A stretch of 64,000 nucleotides of DNA from Candidatus Sumerlaeota bacterium (GTDB lineage: Bacteria > Sumerlaeota > Sumerlaeia > SLMS01 > JAHLLQ01), in the NCBI GenBank assembly GCA_030156535.1, contig JASGMJ010000007.1, positions 62,001 to 126,000 on the forward strand, read 5' to 3'. Each line of letters opens with the position of its first letter. Within the stretch, counting starts at the first letter, position 1. Below, piece by piece: positions 33,003 to 42,494 of the stretch. A program made the translations under genes and the position numbers. The notes under the pieces are model-generated. The model saw only the letters and a list, made by a program, of their open reading frames with translations, made no database searches and was not told the origin of the DNA.

Positions 33003-34916
33003 ATGAAGACCATGCTGCGTCATGCTGTCTGGATGATTCTGACTGCCACGCTGGCGGCGGGGTGCTCCCGCGCTGTCCGGCAGGAGAACAAGGCGGACGA
33101 AGTGCGCTTTGTTGTCTGGGGCGACACGCAGTTCAACAACCCCGAGGTCTTCGAGCGCATGGTCCACGAGACCAACCTGTTGCGTCCCGACTTTGTGGTG
33201 CAGGTGGGCGACCTCATCCAGGGCTACAGCCACAGCCGCGAGCAGTTGCGCGGCGAATGGGAACGCTACGCCTTTCAAACCGAACCTCTCAGCGTCCCCT
33301 TCTTTCCCGTTCCCGGGAATCATGATGTTTACACCGGCGAAGCACACGAGGTTTACGGCGAGGTCTGGGGGCCGGACCGCTACATCTACAGCTTCGACAC
33401 GGGTCCGGTGCATACAATCGTGCTCGATACGTACTGGCCTGGCGAGGCGGACACAATCGCCGCCTGGCAGCGCGACTGGCTGGCCCGCGACCTCGCGGAG
33501 TATGCGGCGCGCAACGGCGGCGAGGGCTCCGAGGAACTCGCGCAGCGTTCGATCTTCGTTTACCTGCACAGCCCGCTCTTCAAGCAGGGTGCCGACAAGG
33601 AAGGGGGCAAGGCGTGGAAGGAGATCCACGAGTTGCTCAAGCGCTATCCCGTGCGCATGGTGATTGCCGGTCATACCCACGAGTACGTCTGGAACGTTGT
33701 CGACGGCATCACGTACCTCATCATCAACAGCTCGGGGCATATGGGAACCCACGTTGAACGGGGCGGAGTCTTTCATCAGCTCCTGCACGTCAGCGTCGTG
33801 AATGGCAACGACGTGCGCGTCGCCGTCGTGAAGGCCGGAAGCATTCTTCCCGTGGACACTGTTTCACAGGCGGAGCGTTCCAGTGTTCCACGTCTGAGGA
33901 TTCCCCAGAAATCCATCCGGCTTCCCATCGTCGAGACCAGTGGCTCCGTCGAACAGACGGTGACCGTGAACATCGACAATCCGCTGGAGAAGCCGCGCGT
34001 TTACCATCTTGAATGGCAGGTGCCGCGCACTTCGCCTGCGCACCTTGAGCCGAAGGAACTGTGGATCGACCTGGAGGCGAAGGCGTCGAGGGAAGTCTCG
34101 TTCGAGCTTCAGATGCCCGCCGGCATCGCGCCCGAGGAACTGCCGTCGCTGGCTGTCACCGCCGTGGAGACGCTGCGCACGGGTGTTGTCTCGCGCGATT
34201 GGGAATCACGTTATCGCGCGGATATCGAGGCCGCAAAGAACGATGCATCCGTGCGCACGACGAGCATCGCACTCGACGCGCCGGTGGAGTTCCGCACCGA
34301 GTGGCCGCTGTTTGTGCCGCCCGTTGCCCGCGTCGCCCGCGTCTCGGGCGCCATTGCGATCGACGGCGTGTTCGACGAGACGGACTGGAGCAAGGCCCAG
34401 CCCATCACGCGGTTCACCACGCCGGAAGGCGAAGAACCGGAGACGGGGATGGAAGTGCGTTTCCTCTATGATGCAGACGGCCTGTATGTTGGCGCGCGCA
34501 TGGAGGAACCCAACCCCGCCGGGATGAGCATGAATGCGGGGCCGCCGATTCCGCTGACGTGGAGCGACGATGACTTCGAGCTGTTCATCGACGCCACACA
34601 GAGCCAGAGCAAGTTCATCCGCCTCTTCCAGAACGCCGCGGGGACACGCTTCAACTCGTGGCCGCTCTATACGCCGAACAACCTGTTCGAGAGCACCTAC
34701 GAAAGCGCCGTGAAAGTGGGCGAGGATTACTGGTCCATCGAGATGCACATTCCGTGGAACGAGGCGGGTGCCACGCAGCCCGCGCGCTCCGGCGACCAGT
34801 GGAACGTGAATATCTGGCGCCATCGCCAGCAGAGCCACCCCGCGCGCCAGGAGTGGTCCACCATGGGCATATTCCCATACGAGCCGGCACGCTTCGGCCT
34901 TCTCGTGTTCGACTGA
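33003..34916 (+). CDS. Lipoprotein: calcineurin-like phosphoesterase fused to a CBM9-like domain
   Basis: 637 residues. The signal peptide ends in a lipobox (LAAGC, Cys about 21). The phosphoesterase domain (about 33-270) has GDTQF, QVGDLI, PGNHD, YLHSPLF and GHTHEY; the first motif has Gln in place of the usual His. A beta-rich linker (about 290-420) follows, then a C-terminal domain (about 440-637) with ARVSGAIAIDGVFDETDWSKAQPI, WSDDDFELFIDAT and YWSIEMHIPWNEAG, typical of CBM9/DOMON-like sugar-binding modules. Likely an outer-membrane or periplasmic enzyme targeted to glycans; the substrate is unknown. GGAGG precedes the ATG. Confidence 0.85.
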   Translation: MKTMLRHAVWMILTATLAAGCSRAVRQENKADEVRFVVWGDTQFNNPEVFERMVHETNLLRPDFVVQVGDLIQGYSHSREQLRGEWERYAFQTEPLSVPFFPVPGNHDVYTGEAHEVYGEVWGPDRYIYSFDTGPVHTIVLDTYWPGEADTIAAWQRDWLARDLAEYAARNGGEGSEELAQRSIFVYLHSPLFKQGADKEGGKAWKEIHELLKRYPVRMVIAGHTHEYVWNVVDGITYLIINSSGHMGTHVERGGVFHQLLHVSVVNGNDVRVAVVKAGSILPVDTVSQAERSSVPRLRIPQKSIRLPIVETSGSVEQTVTVNIDNPLEKPRVYHLEWQVPRTSPAHLEPKELWIDLEAKASREVSFELQMPAGIAPEELPSLAVTAVETLRTGVVSRDWESRYRADIEAAKNDASVRTTSIALDAPVEFRTEWPLFVPPVARVARVSGAIAIDGVFDETDWSKAQPITRFTTPEGEEPETGMEVRFLYDADGLYVGARMEEPNPAGMSMNAGPPIPLTWSDDDFELFIDATQSQSKFIRLFQNAAGTRFNSWPLYTPNNLFESTYESAVKVGEDYWSIEMHIPWNEAGATQPARSGDQWNVNIWRHRQQSHPARQEWSTMGIFPYEPARFGLLVFD

Positions 34917-35037
34917 CAAAACAATATCCTGTTGCGTATTTGATTTATTTTTCCTCGCCGGGGAACATGGATGACGTGACTTCTGTCAGAGGGCAGTTAT
35001 CTGCGTCCGCAGAATCTCATCCCGAGGAGTTGCGCCA

Positions 35038-35760
35038 ATGAAGACGCCCCGCCCCATGGGCTTCACACTGATCGAACTGCTGATCGTGGTGGCGATCATC
35101 GCCATTCTGGCGGCGATTGCCGTCCCGAACTTCCTGGAGGCGCAGACGCGCTCGAAAGTCAGCCGGGCAAAAGCCGATCTGCGCACGCTGGCGGTGGGAC
35201 TCGAAGCCTACCGGGTTGACAGCAACAATTACCCCTATATTTCCGACGATGCCGCGGGCGAATGGATCATGCCAGCGGGTATTCCCGCGGGGCGAACCGG
35301 ACCCGGCGGTCTGACGACTCCCATCGCCTATCTGTCTTCCGCACTCTACGATCCCTTTGTCCTCGATCAACGCGACACGAGCGGCGGCCAGCTTCCCGAC
35401 GGGCCGCAGTACCTGCACTACGAGCGTTTGGGCTTCGGCTATGATGAAAACGGCACGCCCTATGACGACAATGGCAGTGGATTCAGGGCGATTCACATTC
35501 CCCCCGACGCCAATGGCACGATCTGGGGGACGTACCACCCGGGAGGACCGGACGCCGATGAGATCACCGACCCGGGACTCATGCCCACGGAGTACGTGCT
35601 GTTCAGCATTGGCCCCGACCGCACGCACCGCGTGTACCGCGATGACGGCACGGTGCTGACGAAGTCGCGCTGGAGTGTGCTGAATTACTACGATCCCACG
35701 AACGGCACGGTCAGCACGGGCAACGTGGTGCGGTTTCCGGGTGGCATCACTCTGCCGTAG
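35038..35760 (+). CDS. Type IV/type II prepilin-like protein (GspG/PilE type)
   Basis: 240 residues. The N-terminus MKTPRPMGFTLIELLIVVAIIAIL is a class III prepilin signal; cleavage is expected after Gly, giving mature FTLIE with Glu5. The downstream helix ends in NFLEAQTRSKVSRAKADLRTLA, a form frequent in PVC, Sumerlaeota and related genomes. The globular part contains YEAYR, NYPY and Asp/Gly/Pro-rich loops. No signal of an adjacent secretion operon, so it probably uses machinery encoded elsewhere. A GAGGAG site lies before the ATG. The 3' end overlaps the convergent mgtE-like gene by 14 nt. Confidence 0.9.
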   Translation: MKTPRPMGFTLIELLIVVAIIAILAAIAVPNFLEAQTRSKVSRAKADLRTLAVGLEAYRVDSNNYPYISDDAAGEWIMPAGIPAGRTGPGGLTTPIAYLSSALYDPFVLDQRDTSGGQLPDGPQYLHYERLGFGYDENGTPYDDNGSGFRAIHIPPDANGTIWGTYHPGGPDADEITDPGLMPTEYVLFSIGPDRTHRVYRDDGTVLTKSRWSVLNYYDPTNGTVSTGNVVRFPGGITLP

Positions 35761-36778
35761 TTCCAAGCAGCCAGCCGGCGAGATTGAAGTAGAAGAGCAG
35801 GGTTGCCACGTCGGCCGTTGCGAGCACCACCGGCCCCGAGGCTACCGTTGGGTTCTTGCCCATGGCCTTCACGGCCGTGGGCAGGAGTATGCCCAGCATG
35901 CAGGCCGTGAGCATTGCCAGAGCGATGCTGGAACAAATCACGATGGCAGCCAGAGGTTCGCCCTTCCAGACCCACGCCGTGGCGCCCACGATGCCCCCGC
36001 ATGCCAAGCCGAGGAGCAGCGCAACGACTGCTTCCTGGCGAAGGGCACGCAGCAGCGAGGAGCGGCTGGGGCCTTTGTGTTGAAGGGCCTGAATCGTCAG
36101 CGACGCCGACTGGATGCTGACGCTCTCCGCGAGTGCCAGGCAGACGGGAATGAACAGGGCGAGAAGGACGACGGATTCGAGGAGGGGCTGGTACATCGCG
36201 GCAATCGCAGCACACAACAAGCCGCCCGCGACGTTTGCCAGCAACCACGGGAAGCGGTCCTTGAATGCCGCGAAGGGATTGCCCTGGCGGGCGGTGGCCA
36301 GATGCACACCGATCAACTGGAAGATTTCCTGGGACACGTTGCCGTACTTGAGGTTTTCCAGATTCTCGGTAAACAGGGAGACGTCGATGGCACCCACCAG
36401 GCGGCCGCCGTCGTCGATCACGGGCAAGGCGAGGAAACGGTGCTCGATGAACAGTTCCAACGCCTGGGCCAGGGTCGCGCTGCCCGGCACCGAAATCGTG
36501 CTCGGGTGCATCAATGCATCGATCCGCACGTCCGGCCGCGCACCAAGAAGGCGACGGGTCGGGACAACCCCTTTCAGAACGCCTTCCTCATCGACGACGT
36601 AAAAATAGACAACCCGCTCCGTCAGGGGATGCGAGCGCAGGTGGTCGAGGCACTCGCCCACGCTGGAGTTCAGTTGCAGACGGGCAATATCCGAACGGGC
36701 ATGAGAGGCAACGGAGTCGCCAAGAGCAACGGTGGTGAGTGAAGGGGTCGCTCCCGGATTGGTACCAACTGAATTCAT
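35747..36778 (-). CDS. MgtE-like divalent cation transporter with degenerate motif
   Basis: 343 residues. A CBS-domain pair (about 40-150; VVDEEGVLKGVVPTRRLL, LPVIDDGGRLVGAID) leads to five hydrophobic helices. The order and the final PTVASGPVVLATADVATLLFYF match the MgtE channel, including the pore Asp. Two differences: the N-terminal helical superhelical domain of classic MgtE is absent, and the usual GGNAGxQ signature reads LAESVSIQSASL. It may be a short MgtE subfamily with different ion selectivity. The start overlaps the stop of the epimerase gene (ATGA), so the two form an operon. Confidence 0.82.
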   Translation of the reverse strand: MNSVGTNPGATPSLTTVALGDSVASHARSDIARLQLNSSVGECLDHLRSHPLTERVVYFYVVDEEGVLKGVVPTRRLLGARPDVRIDALMHPSTISVPGSATLAQALELFIEHRFLALPVIDDGGRLVGAIDVSLFTENLENLKYGNVSQEIFQLIGVHLATARQGNPFAAFKDRFPWLLANVAGGLLCAAIAAMYQPLLESVVLLALFIPVCLALAESVSIQSASLTIQALQHKGPSRSSLLRALRQEAVVALLLGLACGGIVGATAWVWKGEPLAAIVICSSIALAMLTACMLGILLPTAVKAMGKNPTVASGPVVLATADVATLLFYFNLAGWLLGTTAE

Positions 36779-37584
36779 GGACTCTTCTTGGAACGGTGTT
36801 TGGGCAAAGCAGGCAGGCGCTTGCTCAAGGATGCAATTTTCATGCGCGGATCAATCATGCGCTGATCCTGTACGAACTCGGTGGTTTCGCGAATGTCCCA
36901 GTCGAACTTCTGTTTGTCGCGCAGGGCGCAGGCGATTTCGTGGAAGCTCCAGGCGCCCGTGTTGCTGTCGAGCAGGTAGAGGCCGCAGTCCATTTCGGCA
37001 AGGCGGAGCAATCCATCGGCAGTGTCCTGCAGATACGAGCAGGCGGGGAGCCACTTGGAGCTCGCGCGGATTACGCCCTGGGACTTCTGCATCCGGTCGA
37101 GATAATCAACCATGTGGTTGCCGCCAGGCGTCTCGGCGATCTGCCAGCCCAGCCGCACGACAGTGGCGAGGGGGTTCTGGTAGAAGACGCGTTCCTCGAT
37201 GCGGTGCTTCTCCTCGCCGTAGCCCGACCCCGCGTCCGGCGCCGTCGTCGGCGTGAAGGGGCCTCGAGCCTTGTCCGTCCAAACCATCACGGTGCTGGTG
37301 AAAACAAAGCGCAGGCCCAGTGTGCGGGTGATCCAGGCGAGCTCGCTCGGCCAGTGGTGGTTGACCAGGCCTGCTTCGTTGGCGACGCCCGTCGGCCGCG
37401 AAGCAATCGCCAGATGGTAGACGATGTCCGCACCGGACTGGCGGACGAAGTCCTCCATCGCGGCATAGTTGTCGATGGGCACCGCAGAGCGGTCCCAGGG
37501 GATGACGGTGTGCTTCTTTGCCTTCAGGGCCTGAACGAGGGCACTGCCGACGGTGCCACTGGCACCCGTGACGATGGCTTTCAT
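36775..37584 (-). CDS. NAD(P)-dependent sugar epimerase/reductase (SDR extended, RfbD-like)
   Basis: 269 residues from the ATG at 37584; the track start is 13 residues early. It has an N-terminal Rossmann fold with VTGASGTVGSALV (GxxGxxG), IVYHLAIAS, a Ser/Thr region FTSTVMVW and a YGEEKHRIEE segment supplying Tyr and Lys of the YxxxK site. Length and the segments at 60-100 recall dTDP-4-dehydrorhamnose reductase-like proteins, but the substrate is not clear. It is coupled to the downstream MgtE-like gene by a 4-nt overlap, an odd partner. Confidence 0.8.
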   Translation of the reverse strand: MKAIVTGASGTVGSALVQALKAKKHTVIPWDRSAVPIDNYAAMEDFVRQSGADIVYHLAIASRPTGVANEAGLVNHHWPSELAWITRTLGLRFVFTSTVMVWTDKARGPFTPTTAPDAGSGYGEEKHRIEERVFYQNPLATVVRLGWQIAETPGGNHMVDYLDRMQKSQGVIRASSKWLPACSYLQDTADGLLRLAEMDCGLYLLDSNTGAWSFHEIACALRDKQKFDWDIRETTEFVQDQRMIDPRMKIASLSKRLPALPKHRSKKSP

Positions 37585-37663
37585 GCGAGCCCCTCCTTTC
37601 ACGGAATAGCTTCTGTATAGCATTCGCGAAGGCTTGGAGGGGCAAGAGGAAGCGAAGGTATTT

Positions 37664-40600
37664 TCAGGCTGATGGTGTTCCGTTGCCTTCCGTCTTCTGG
37701 CGCTCGTGGAGCAGGTTCAGGAACGCGCGCAGGTTGCGGAGACGGTCGATTTCCTCGCCGGGTTTGAGGGTGATGGCGAGGACCTGGTTGCCATCGGGGA
37801 CGGAGTTGAGGACGCCTTCGCTTTCGGCAGTGGCGGCCTTGAGTTCCTCGCGCCACTCGTGTGCCTCGGGCGCCACGAGGGTCAGCTTTACGCGCGCGCC
37901 GCTGCCGTCGATGAGGGCGACGCGCAGGCGGGCGGCGGCAAGGCGCACGCGCGTGACTTCAAGGAGCGACTGAACGGGCTCGGGGAGGGCGCCGTAGCGG
38001 TCGCGAATCTCCGAGGCCATGTCCTCGACGTCTTCCTGCGTGCGCATCATGGCGAGGCGTTTGTAGAAATTGACGCGCTGGGTTTCGACGGGAACGTACG
38101 GCGCCGGGATGTAGCAACTGACCGGCCACTTGATTTCCACGTCGTGCTGGTCGTGGATTTCGTGGCCGCGCAATCGCGCCACGGCATCCTGGAGAATCTC
38201 GCAGTAGAGTTCGAAGCCGATCTCGTTGACGATGCCGTGCTGCTCCTTGCCAAGGAGGTTGCCGGCGCCGCGAATCTCCATGTCGCGCATGGCGATGTTG
38301 AAGCCCGAGCCGAGCTCGGTGAACTCCTCGATGGCGGCGAGGCGCTTGACGGCGGCCTCGGTGATGCCCTGCCCCTGGGGAACAATGAGGTAGGCGTAGG
38401 CGCGGCGTTTTTCGCGTCCGACGCGGCCGCGGAGCTGGTAGAGCTGGGCGAGGCCGAAGGCATCGGCGCGGTTTACGATGATTGTGTTGGCGTTGGGGAT
38501 GTCGATGCCGGACTCCACGATCGTCGTCGAAACAAGGATGTCGTAGTCGCCCTGCACGAACTTGATCATGTGGTCTTCGAGTTCGTCCTCTTTCATCTGG
38601 CCGTGCGCGACGCCGATGCGGGCGTGGGGAACGATGGAGCGGACGTTGTTGGCGACTTCCTCGATGTTGTGAACACGGTTGTGGATGAAGAAGACCTGGC
38701 CGCCGCGATTGAGTTCGCGCAGGATGGCCTCGGCGATGACTTCCTTTTCCCAGTGTACGATGCGCGTCTTGATGGGATAGCGGTCGGGCGGCGGCGTGGT
38801 GATGATGGAGAGATCGCGCAGGCCGGCGAGCGCCATGTGGAGCGTGCGGGGAATCGGCGTGGCCGTCATCGTGAGGATGTCGACTTCCGCGCGCAGTTCC
38901 TTGAGGCGTTCCTTGGCACGGACGCCGAAGCGTTGTTCCTCGTCAACGACGAGCAGGCCGAGGTCGAGAAACTGAACCCCCTTGCCGAGCAGCTTGTGCG
39001 TGCCGATCACGACGTGCGTTTCGCCGGTTTTCAGGCGTGCGAGAATCTCTTTCGCTTCCTTTGCCTTCTGGAAACGCGAGAGCAGCTCGACGCGGATGGG
39101 GAAGTCGGCGAAGCGCTCGCGGAAGGTCTGGTAGTGCTGGAGGGCGAGAATCGTGGTGGGGACGAGCACGGCGGCCTGGCGGCCTTCCTGCGCGCACTTG
39201 AAGACGCCACGGATGGCGACTTCCGTCTTGCCATAACCGACGTCGCCGCACAGCAGGCGGTCCATGGGGCGGTGGCGTTCGAGGTCGGCTTTGACTTCGA
39301 GGATGCCCTTCAACTGATCGGGGGTTTCCTGATACGGGAAGGAGGACTCGAACTCGGCCTGCCAGACGGTGTCGGGGCCAAAGGGCTTGCGGCTGGCGAC
39401 TTCGCGGCGGGCGTAGAGCTTGAGCAGCTCCTCGGCCATCTTCTCGATTTCCTCGGTGGACTTCTTGCGGCGCTTGTTCCAGCGCGTGCCGCTGAGGCGG
39501 TCGAGGACAACGCCTTCGGTGCTTGCGGACTGAAAGCGCTGGACGAAGCGGATTTTCTCCACGGGAACGAGGAGTTTGTCGCCGCCCGCGTAGACGATCT
39601 CCAGCAAGTCGTGCGTGCGCCCGTCGATGGTCTGCTGGCGCATGCCGGTGTACTGGCCGACGCCGTGGTCCACATGCACGACGTAGTCGCCGCGCTGCAT
39701 GTCGCTGCTGCCGGCAATGGGGCGTCCCTTGTAGATTTTCTTGTAAACGTGGCGGCGTTTGTAGCGGCCGAAGATCTCGCGGTCGGTGATGAGGGCGACG
39801 CGTGCATCGTGAAAGATGAACCCATCGTGAACGCCGCCAACGACAAGGAGCACGTCCTGGTAGCCTTCGACGACGCCGCGCAAGCGCAACTCGTGCGTGT
39901 CGTCGGGATGAAGAAGCGCGCGGGCAGAGATTTCATGCTCGCGCAGAACCTCGTCGAAACGCTGGACCTGCCCTTCGTTGTCGCAGGCAATGACGACGAG
40001 GTAGTCTTCGTGCTGCCGCCCCTTGATGAGGGCGATCCACGATTCGAGATCGCCCCCCGTGGCGGCGAAACCGCCCGTCCGGAAGGTGAAAACAGCCGTG
40101 CCGTGAACCGAGGAATCGACGGGGAGGCGCGAGTGCTCGACCCGGCGGAAGTTTTCGATGCGCCGCATCACGTCCTGGGGTGAGAGGATCAGACGCGGCG
40201 GTGGGCCCAGGTCGGAGTCTTCCTTCAGAACGTCGAAATACTGGCGCTCGACGGCGGATTCGTAGTGGCTGCACACGTCGAGGTAGCGCTCGGGCGCGTC
40301 CATCAGGACGAGTGTGTCCGCCGGGAGCTGGTCGAAGAGGGTGGCGAGCTCTCCCCCGCCGCGCAGGTAGTCCTCCATGTGGCTCTTCAGGCGAACGGCC
40401 TGAAAGGAGATGAAGCCTTCGGTGCCGAGATCCTCGCGCGACCGTTGGGTCATCACGTCGAACTTTCGGATGGATTCGATTTCATCGCCAAAGAGATCGA
40501 GGCGGATGGGGTCGTCGGCATTGGGGGGATAGACGTCGATGATGGAGCCGCGCATGGAGTATTCGCCGCGTGATTCGACAAGGGCGACGCGCTCGTAGCC

Positions 40601-41158
40601 CGCTTTCTCCAGGTCCTCGGCGAATTTCGCGAGATCGAGCCGGTCGCCCCAGGCCACGCGCACCGTAAAGGCGTCGAGAACACCGGCGGGAAGAACGCGC
40701 TGCATCAGGGCGTCGATGGGTGCGGCGATGATCGGCGGCGCTCCCTTCCACAACTCGCCGTTCAGGCGCGCCAGGGACTCGAAGACGTCGAGGTGCTTGC
40801 TGGTGACTTCGAGGCTCAGGTCTTCCTGGTCGTAGGGAAGGACCTCCCACTTGGGGTAGTGGTAGGCCTCGGCGGCGCCGAAGAATTCGAGGTCGTCGAC
40901 CATCTGCTCGGCGCGTTCCATGCCGGCGGTGAGCAGCAGGATGGGACGGCGAATGCTCTCGCGGGCGGAGGCGGCAATCAGGGCAAGGGCGGAGCCTTCG
41001 AGATTCTGGAGTACGATGGGCCGCGTGCGCTTGGTGTTCTGGATTTCGTCCAAGAACTCTTTGTAGGGAGTGGCATTGCGGAGAAGGAGGGTACGGAGGA
41101 ACTCCGCGGCCTTCGAGGTGCCCTGGCGGACGGCTTCTTCGAGGGTGAGGCTGGGCAT
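37664..41158 (-). CDS. mfd: Transcription-repair coupling factor
   Basis: 1164 residues; a DNA translocase that removes RNA polymerase stalled at lesions and recruits UvrA. Order seen: UvrB-like N-terminal domain (about 30-330), a middle segment, the RNAP-interacting domain with GDYVVHVDHGVGQYTGM, then the RecG-like ATPase with LLCGDVGYGKTEVA (Walker A), VIGTHKLL, LLVVDEEQRFGV (DEEQ box), TMTATPIPRTL and SGIDIPNANTIIV, and QLRGRVGR (motif VI), and finally the D7 domain. The start in the track is a TTG; I use the adjacent ATG at 41158. Length is normal for Mfd. Confidence 0.97.
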   Translation of the reverse strand: MPSLTLEEAVRQGTSKAAEFLRTLLLRNATPYKEFLDEIQNTKRTRPIVLQNLEGSALALIAASARESIRRPILLLTAGMERAEQMVDDLEFFGAAEAYHYPKWEVLPYDQEDLSLEVTSKHLDVFESLARLNGELWKGAPPIIAAPIDALMQRVLPAGVLDAFTVRVAWGDRLDLAKFAEDLEKAGYERVALVESRGEYSMRGSIIDVYPPNADDPIRLDLFGDEIESIRKFDVMTQRSREDLGTEGFISFQAVRLKSHMEDYLRGGGELATLFDQLPADTLVLMDAPERYLDVCSHYESAVERQYFDVLKEDSDLGPPPRLILSPQDVMRRIENFRRVEHSRLPVDSSVHGTAVFTFRTGGFAATGGDLESWIALIKGRQHEDYLVVIACDNEGQVQRFDEVLREHEISARALLHPDDTHELRLRGVVEGYQDVLLVVGGVHDGFIFHDARVALITDREIFGRYKRRHVYKKIYKGRPIAGSSDMQRGDYVVHVDHGVGQYTGMRQQTIDGRTHDLLEIVYAGGDKLLVPVEKIRFVQRFQSASTEGVVLDRLSGTRWNKRRKKSTEEIEKMAEELLKLYARREVASRKPFGPDTVWQAEFESSFPYQETPDQLKGILEVKADLERHRPMDRLLCGDVGYGKTEVAIRGVFKCAQEGRQAAVLVPTTILALQHYQTFRERFADFPIRVELLSRFQKAKEAKEILARLKTGETHVVIGTHKLLGKGVQFLDLGLLVVDEEQRFGVRAKERLKELRAEVDILTMTATPIPRTLHMALAGLRDLSIITTPPPDRYPIKTRIVHWEKEVIAEAILRELNRGGQVFFIHNRVHNIEEVANNVRSIVPHARIGVAHGQMKEDELEDHMIKFVQGDYDILVSTTIVESGIDIPNANTIIVNRADAFGLAQLYQLRGRVGREKRRAYAYLIVPQGQGITEAAVKRLAAIEEFTELGSGFNIAMRDMEIRGAGNLLGKEQHGIVNEIGFELYCEILQDAVARLRGHEIHDQHDVEIKWPVSCYIPAPYVPVETQRVNFYKRLAMMRTQEDVEDMASEIRDRYGALPEPVQSLLEVTRVRLAAARLRVALIDGSGARVKLTLVAPEAHEWREELKAATAESEGVLNSVPDGNQVLAITLKPGEEIDRLRNLRAFLNLLHERQKTEGNGTPSA

Positions 41159-41206
41159 CAAGGGGTCCTTCGCGGCAGGTTCAGGGGGCGGATTTAATGA
41201 GCGAAA

Positions 41207-41240
41207 GGCACACCAAGGCCCGAAGCGGCCCTTGTGTGCC
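41207..41240. other. Imperfect hairpin in the mfd / glycosyltransferase divergent spacer
   Basis: GGCACACCAAGGCC pairs with GGCCCTTGTGTGCC around CGAAGC, with two mismatches. It lies 49 nt upstream of mfd. Possible regulatory structure or remnant of a palindromic element. Confidence 0.3.
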
Positions 41241-41408
41241 GGCGGTGTTCGTCGGATTCGCGGCAGCCCTTTGGCGCCGCGCAGCGACGTTCCCGCGCCG
41301 GATGACGGCGATCAACGGGAATCAGGGGAGTCAGCCTTCCCGGAGCTTTCCCGTTGCGGCTCTCCCTCCGTGACGGGAAACTGGACGTGGAAAGGGTGAA
41401 GCCGTTCC

Positions 41409-42494
41409 ATGGCAACGATTCGTGTGCTGCGTGTCATTTCGCATCTGGACGTCGGCGGTGTTCAACGCCAGATGCTCCTGGCATTCCGTGGAATGCGTGA
41501 TCAGGGCATTGAGCCGGAGTGCTGCGTGATTCATTATCGCGGGCGGATGGCCGAGCAGTTCGAGGCGGAAGGCTTCCCCGTCCACCAGGTCAAGTTCCGT
41601 TCGCGCATTGATCCGCTGGGCGTGTTGCGGCTGCGGATGCTCGTTCATCGCCGCCGCATCGACATCGTGCATTCGCACATGTACAACGCGAACATCGGGG
41701 TGAACGCCGCGATGATTGCGCGCGGCCGCGTGAAGTTGGTGAACGGCTATCACAATCAGATTCTGGTGAAGAGCGACCGGCAGGCGCAGCGCGTGAAGGC
41801 GTCGGCAAACCGCCCGGATGCGTTCGTCGCGGTGGGCGATTCCGTGAAGGCGTCGCTGATGGAACTCTCCGTGCCGGGCGACCGCATCACGGTGATCCAC
41901 AACGGCGTGGTGGGACCGGAGACGGTGACGCCGCTGCCAAAGCGCGAGCCGGGCGAGCCGCTGCACCTTGTCTGGGCGGGACGCTATGTGAACCAGAAGC
42001 GCGTGGAGTTTTTCGCCGAGATCGCGGCGGCCTGCCGCGCGGCGGGTGTACCGGTTCACCTGACGATTCTGGGCGATGGGCCGGGGTTCTCCAAGGTGAA
42101 GCGGGCCATCGAGGCTGCGGGCGTGCAGGATTGCGTCGAGCAGGCGGGCGTGACGACGGACGTTTTCAGCTGGCTGGCGAAGTCGGATGTGTTTGTGTCG
42201 GCAAGCTATCGCGAGGGTTTCCCGAACGCGCTGCTCGAGGCGTGTGCGGCGGGACGCCCGTTCGTGGTCAGCGACATCGAGCCGCACCGCGAACTGCTGG
42301 GCGGCAGCACGGCGGGAGTGCTGGTGCCGCAGGACGCGGCGAAGTGGGCCGAGGTGCTCGGCGAACTGGCGCACGACCGCGCGCGGCTGGAGCGCATGGC
42401 GGCGGAGTCGCTGGCGCTCGGCAGGGCGTTCTCCATCGAGGCCACGTGCGAGAAGACCGTGGCTCTCTACCGCCGCCTGATGGGCTCGGCTTAG
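41409..42494 (+). CDS. GT4-family glycosyltransferase
   Basis: 361 residues, GT-B fold. The N-terminal acceptor half starts VLRVISHLDVGGVQRQML (glycine-rich first loop of GT4) and includes DIVHSHMYNANIG. The C-terminal donor half has LVWAGRYVNQKRVEFFAEI, LGDGPGFSKVK, and SYREGFPNALLEACAAGRPFVVSD, which holds the E-x7-E nucleotide-sugar site. Probably adds a sugar to an envelope glycan. It stands 2 kb before the nucleotidyltransferase/LegB pair. Its stop overlaps the convergent membrane-protein gene by 3 nt. Confidence 0.9.
   Translation: MATIRVLRVISHLDVGGVQRQMLLAFRGMRDQGIEPECCVIHYRGRMAEQFEAEGFPVHQVKFRSRIDPLGVLRLRMLVHRRRIDIVHSHMYNANIGVNAAMIARGRVKLVNGYHNQILVKSDRQAQRVKASANRPDAFVAVGDSVKASLMELSVPGDRITVIHNGVVGPETVTPLPKREPGEPLHLVWAGRYVNQKRVEFFAEIAAACRAAGVPVHLTILGDGPGFSKVKRAIEAAGVQDCVEQAGVTTDVFSWLAKSDVFVSASYREGFPNALLEACAAGRPFVVSDIEPHRELLGGSTAGVLVPQDAAKWAEVLGELAHDRARLERMAAESLALGRAFSIEATCEKTVALYRRLMGSA

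Noticed and set aside
31875-33788. 637-aa minus-strand ORF over hisG and the phosphoesterase
   Set aside because: Antisense of two genes with clear motifs.
37706-40183. 825-aa plus-strand ORF across mfd
   Set aside because: Gly/Asp/Ala-rich reverse-frame translation of mfd; no family features, and the mfd frame is unequivocal.
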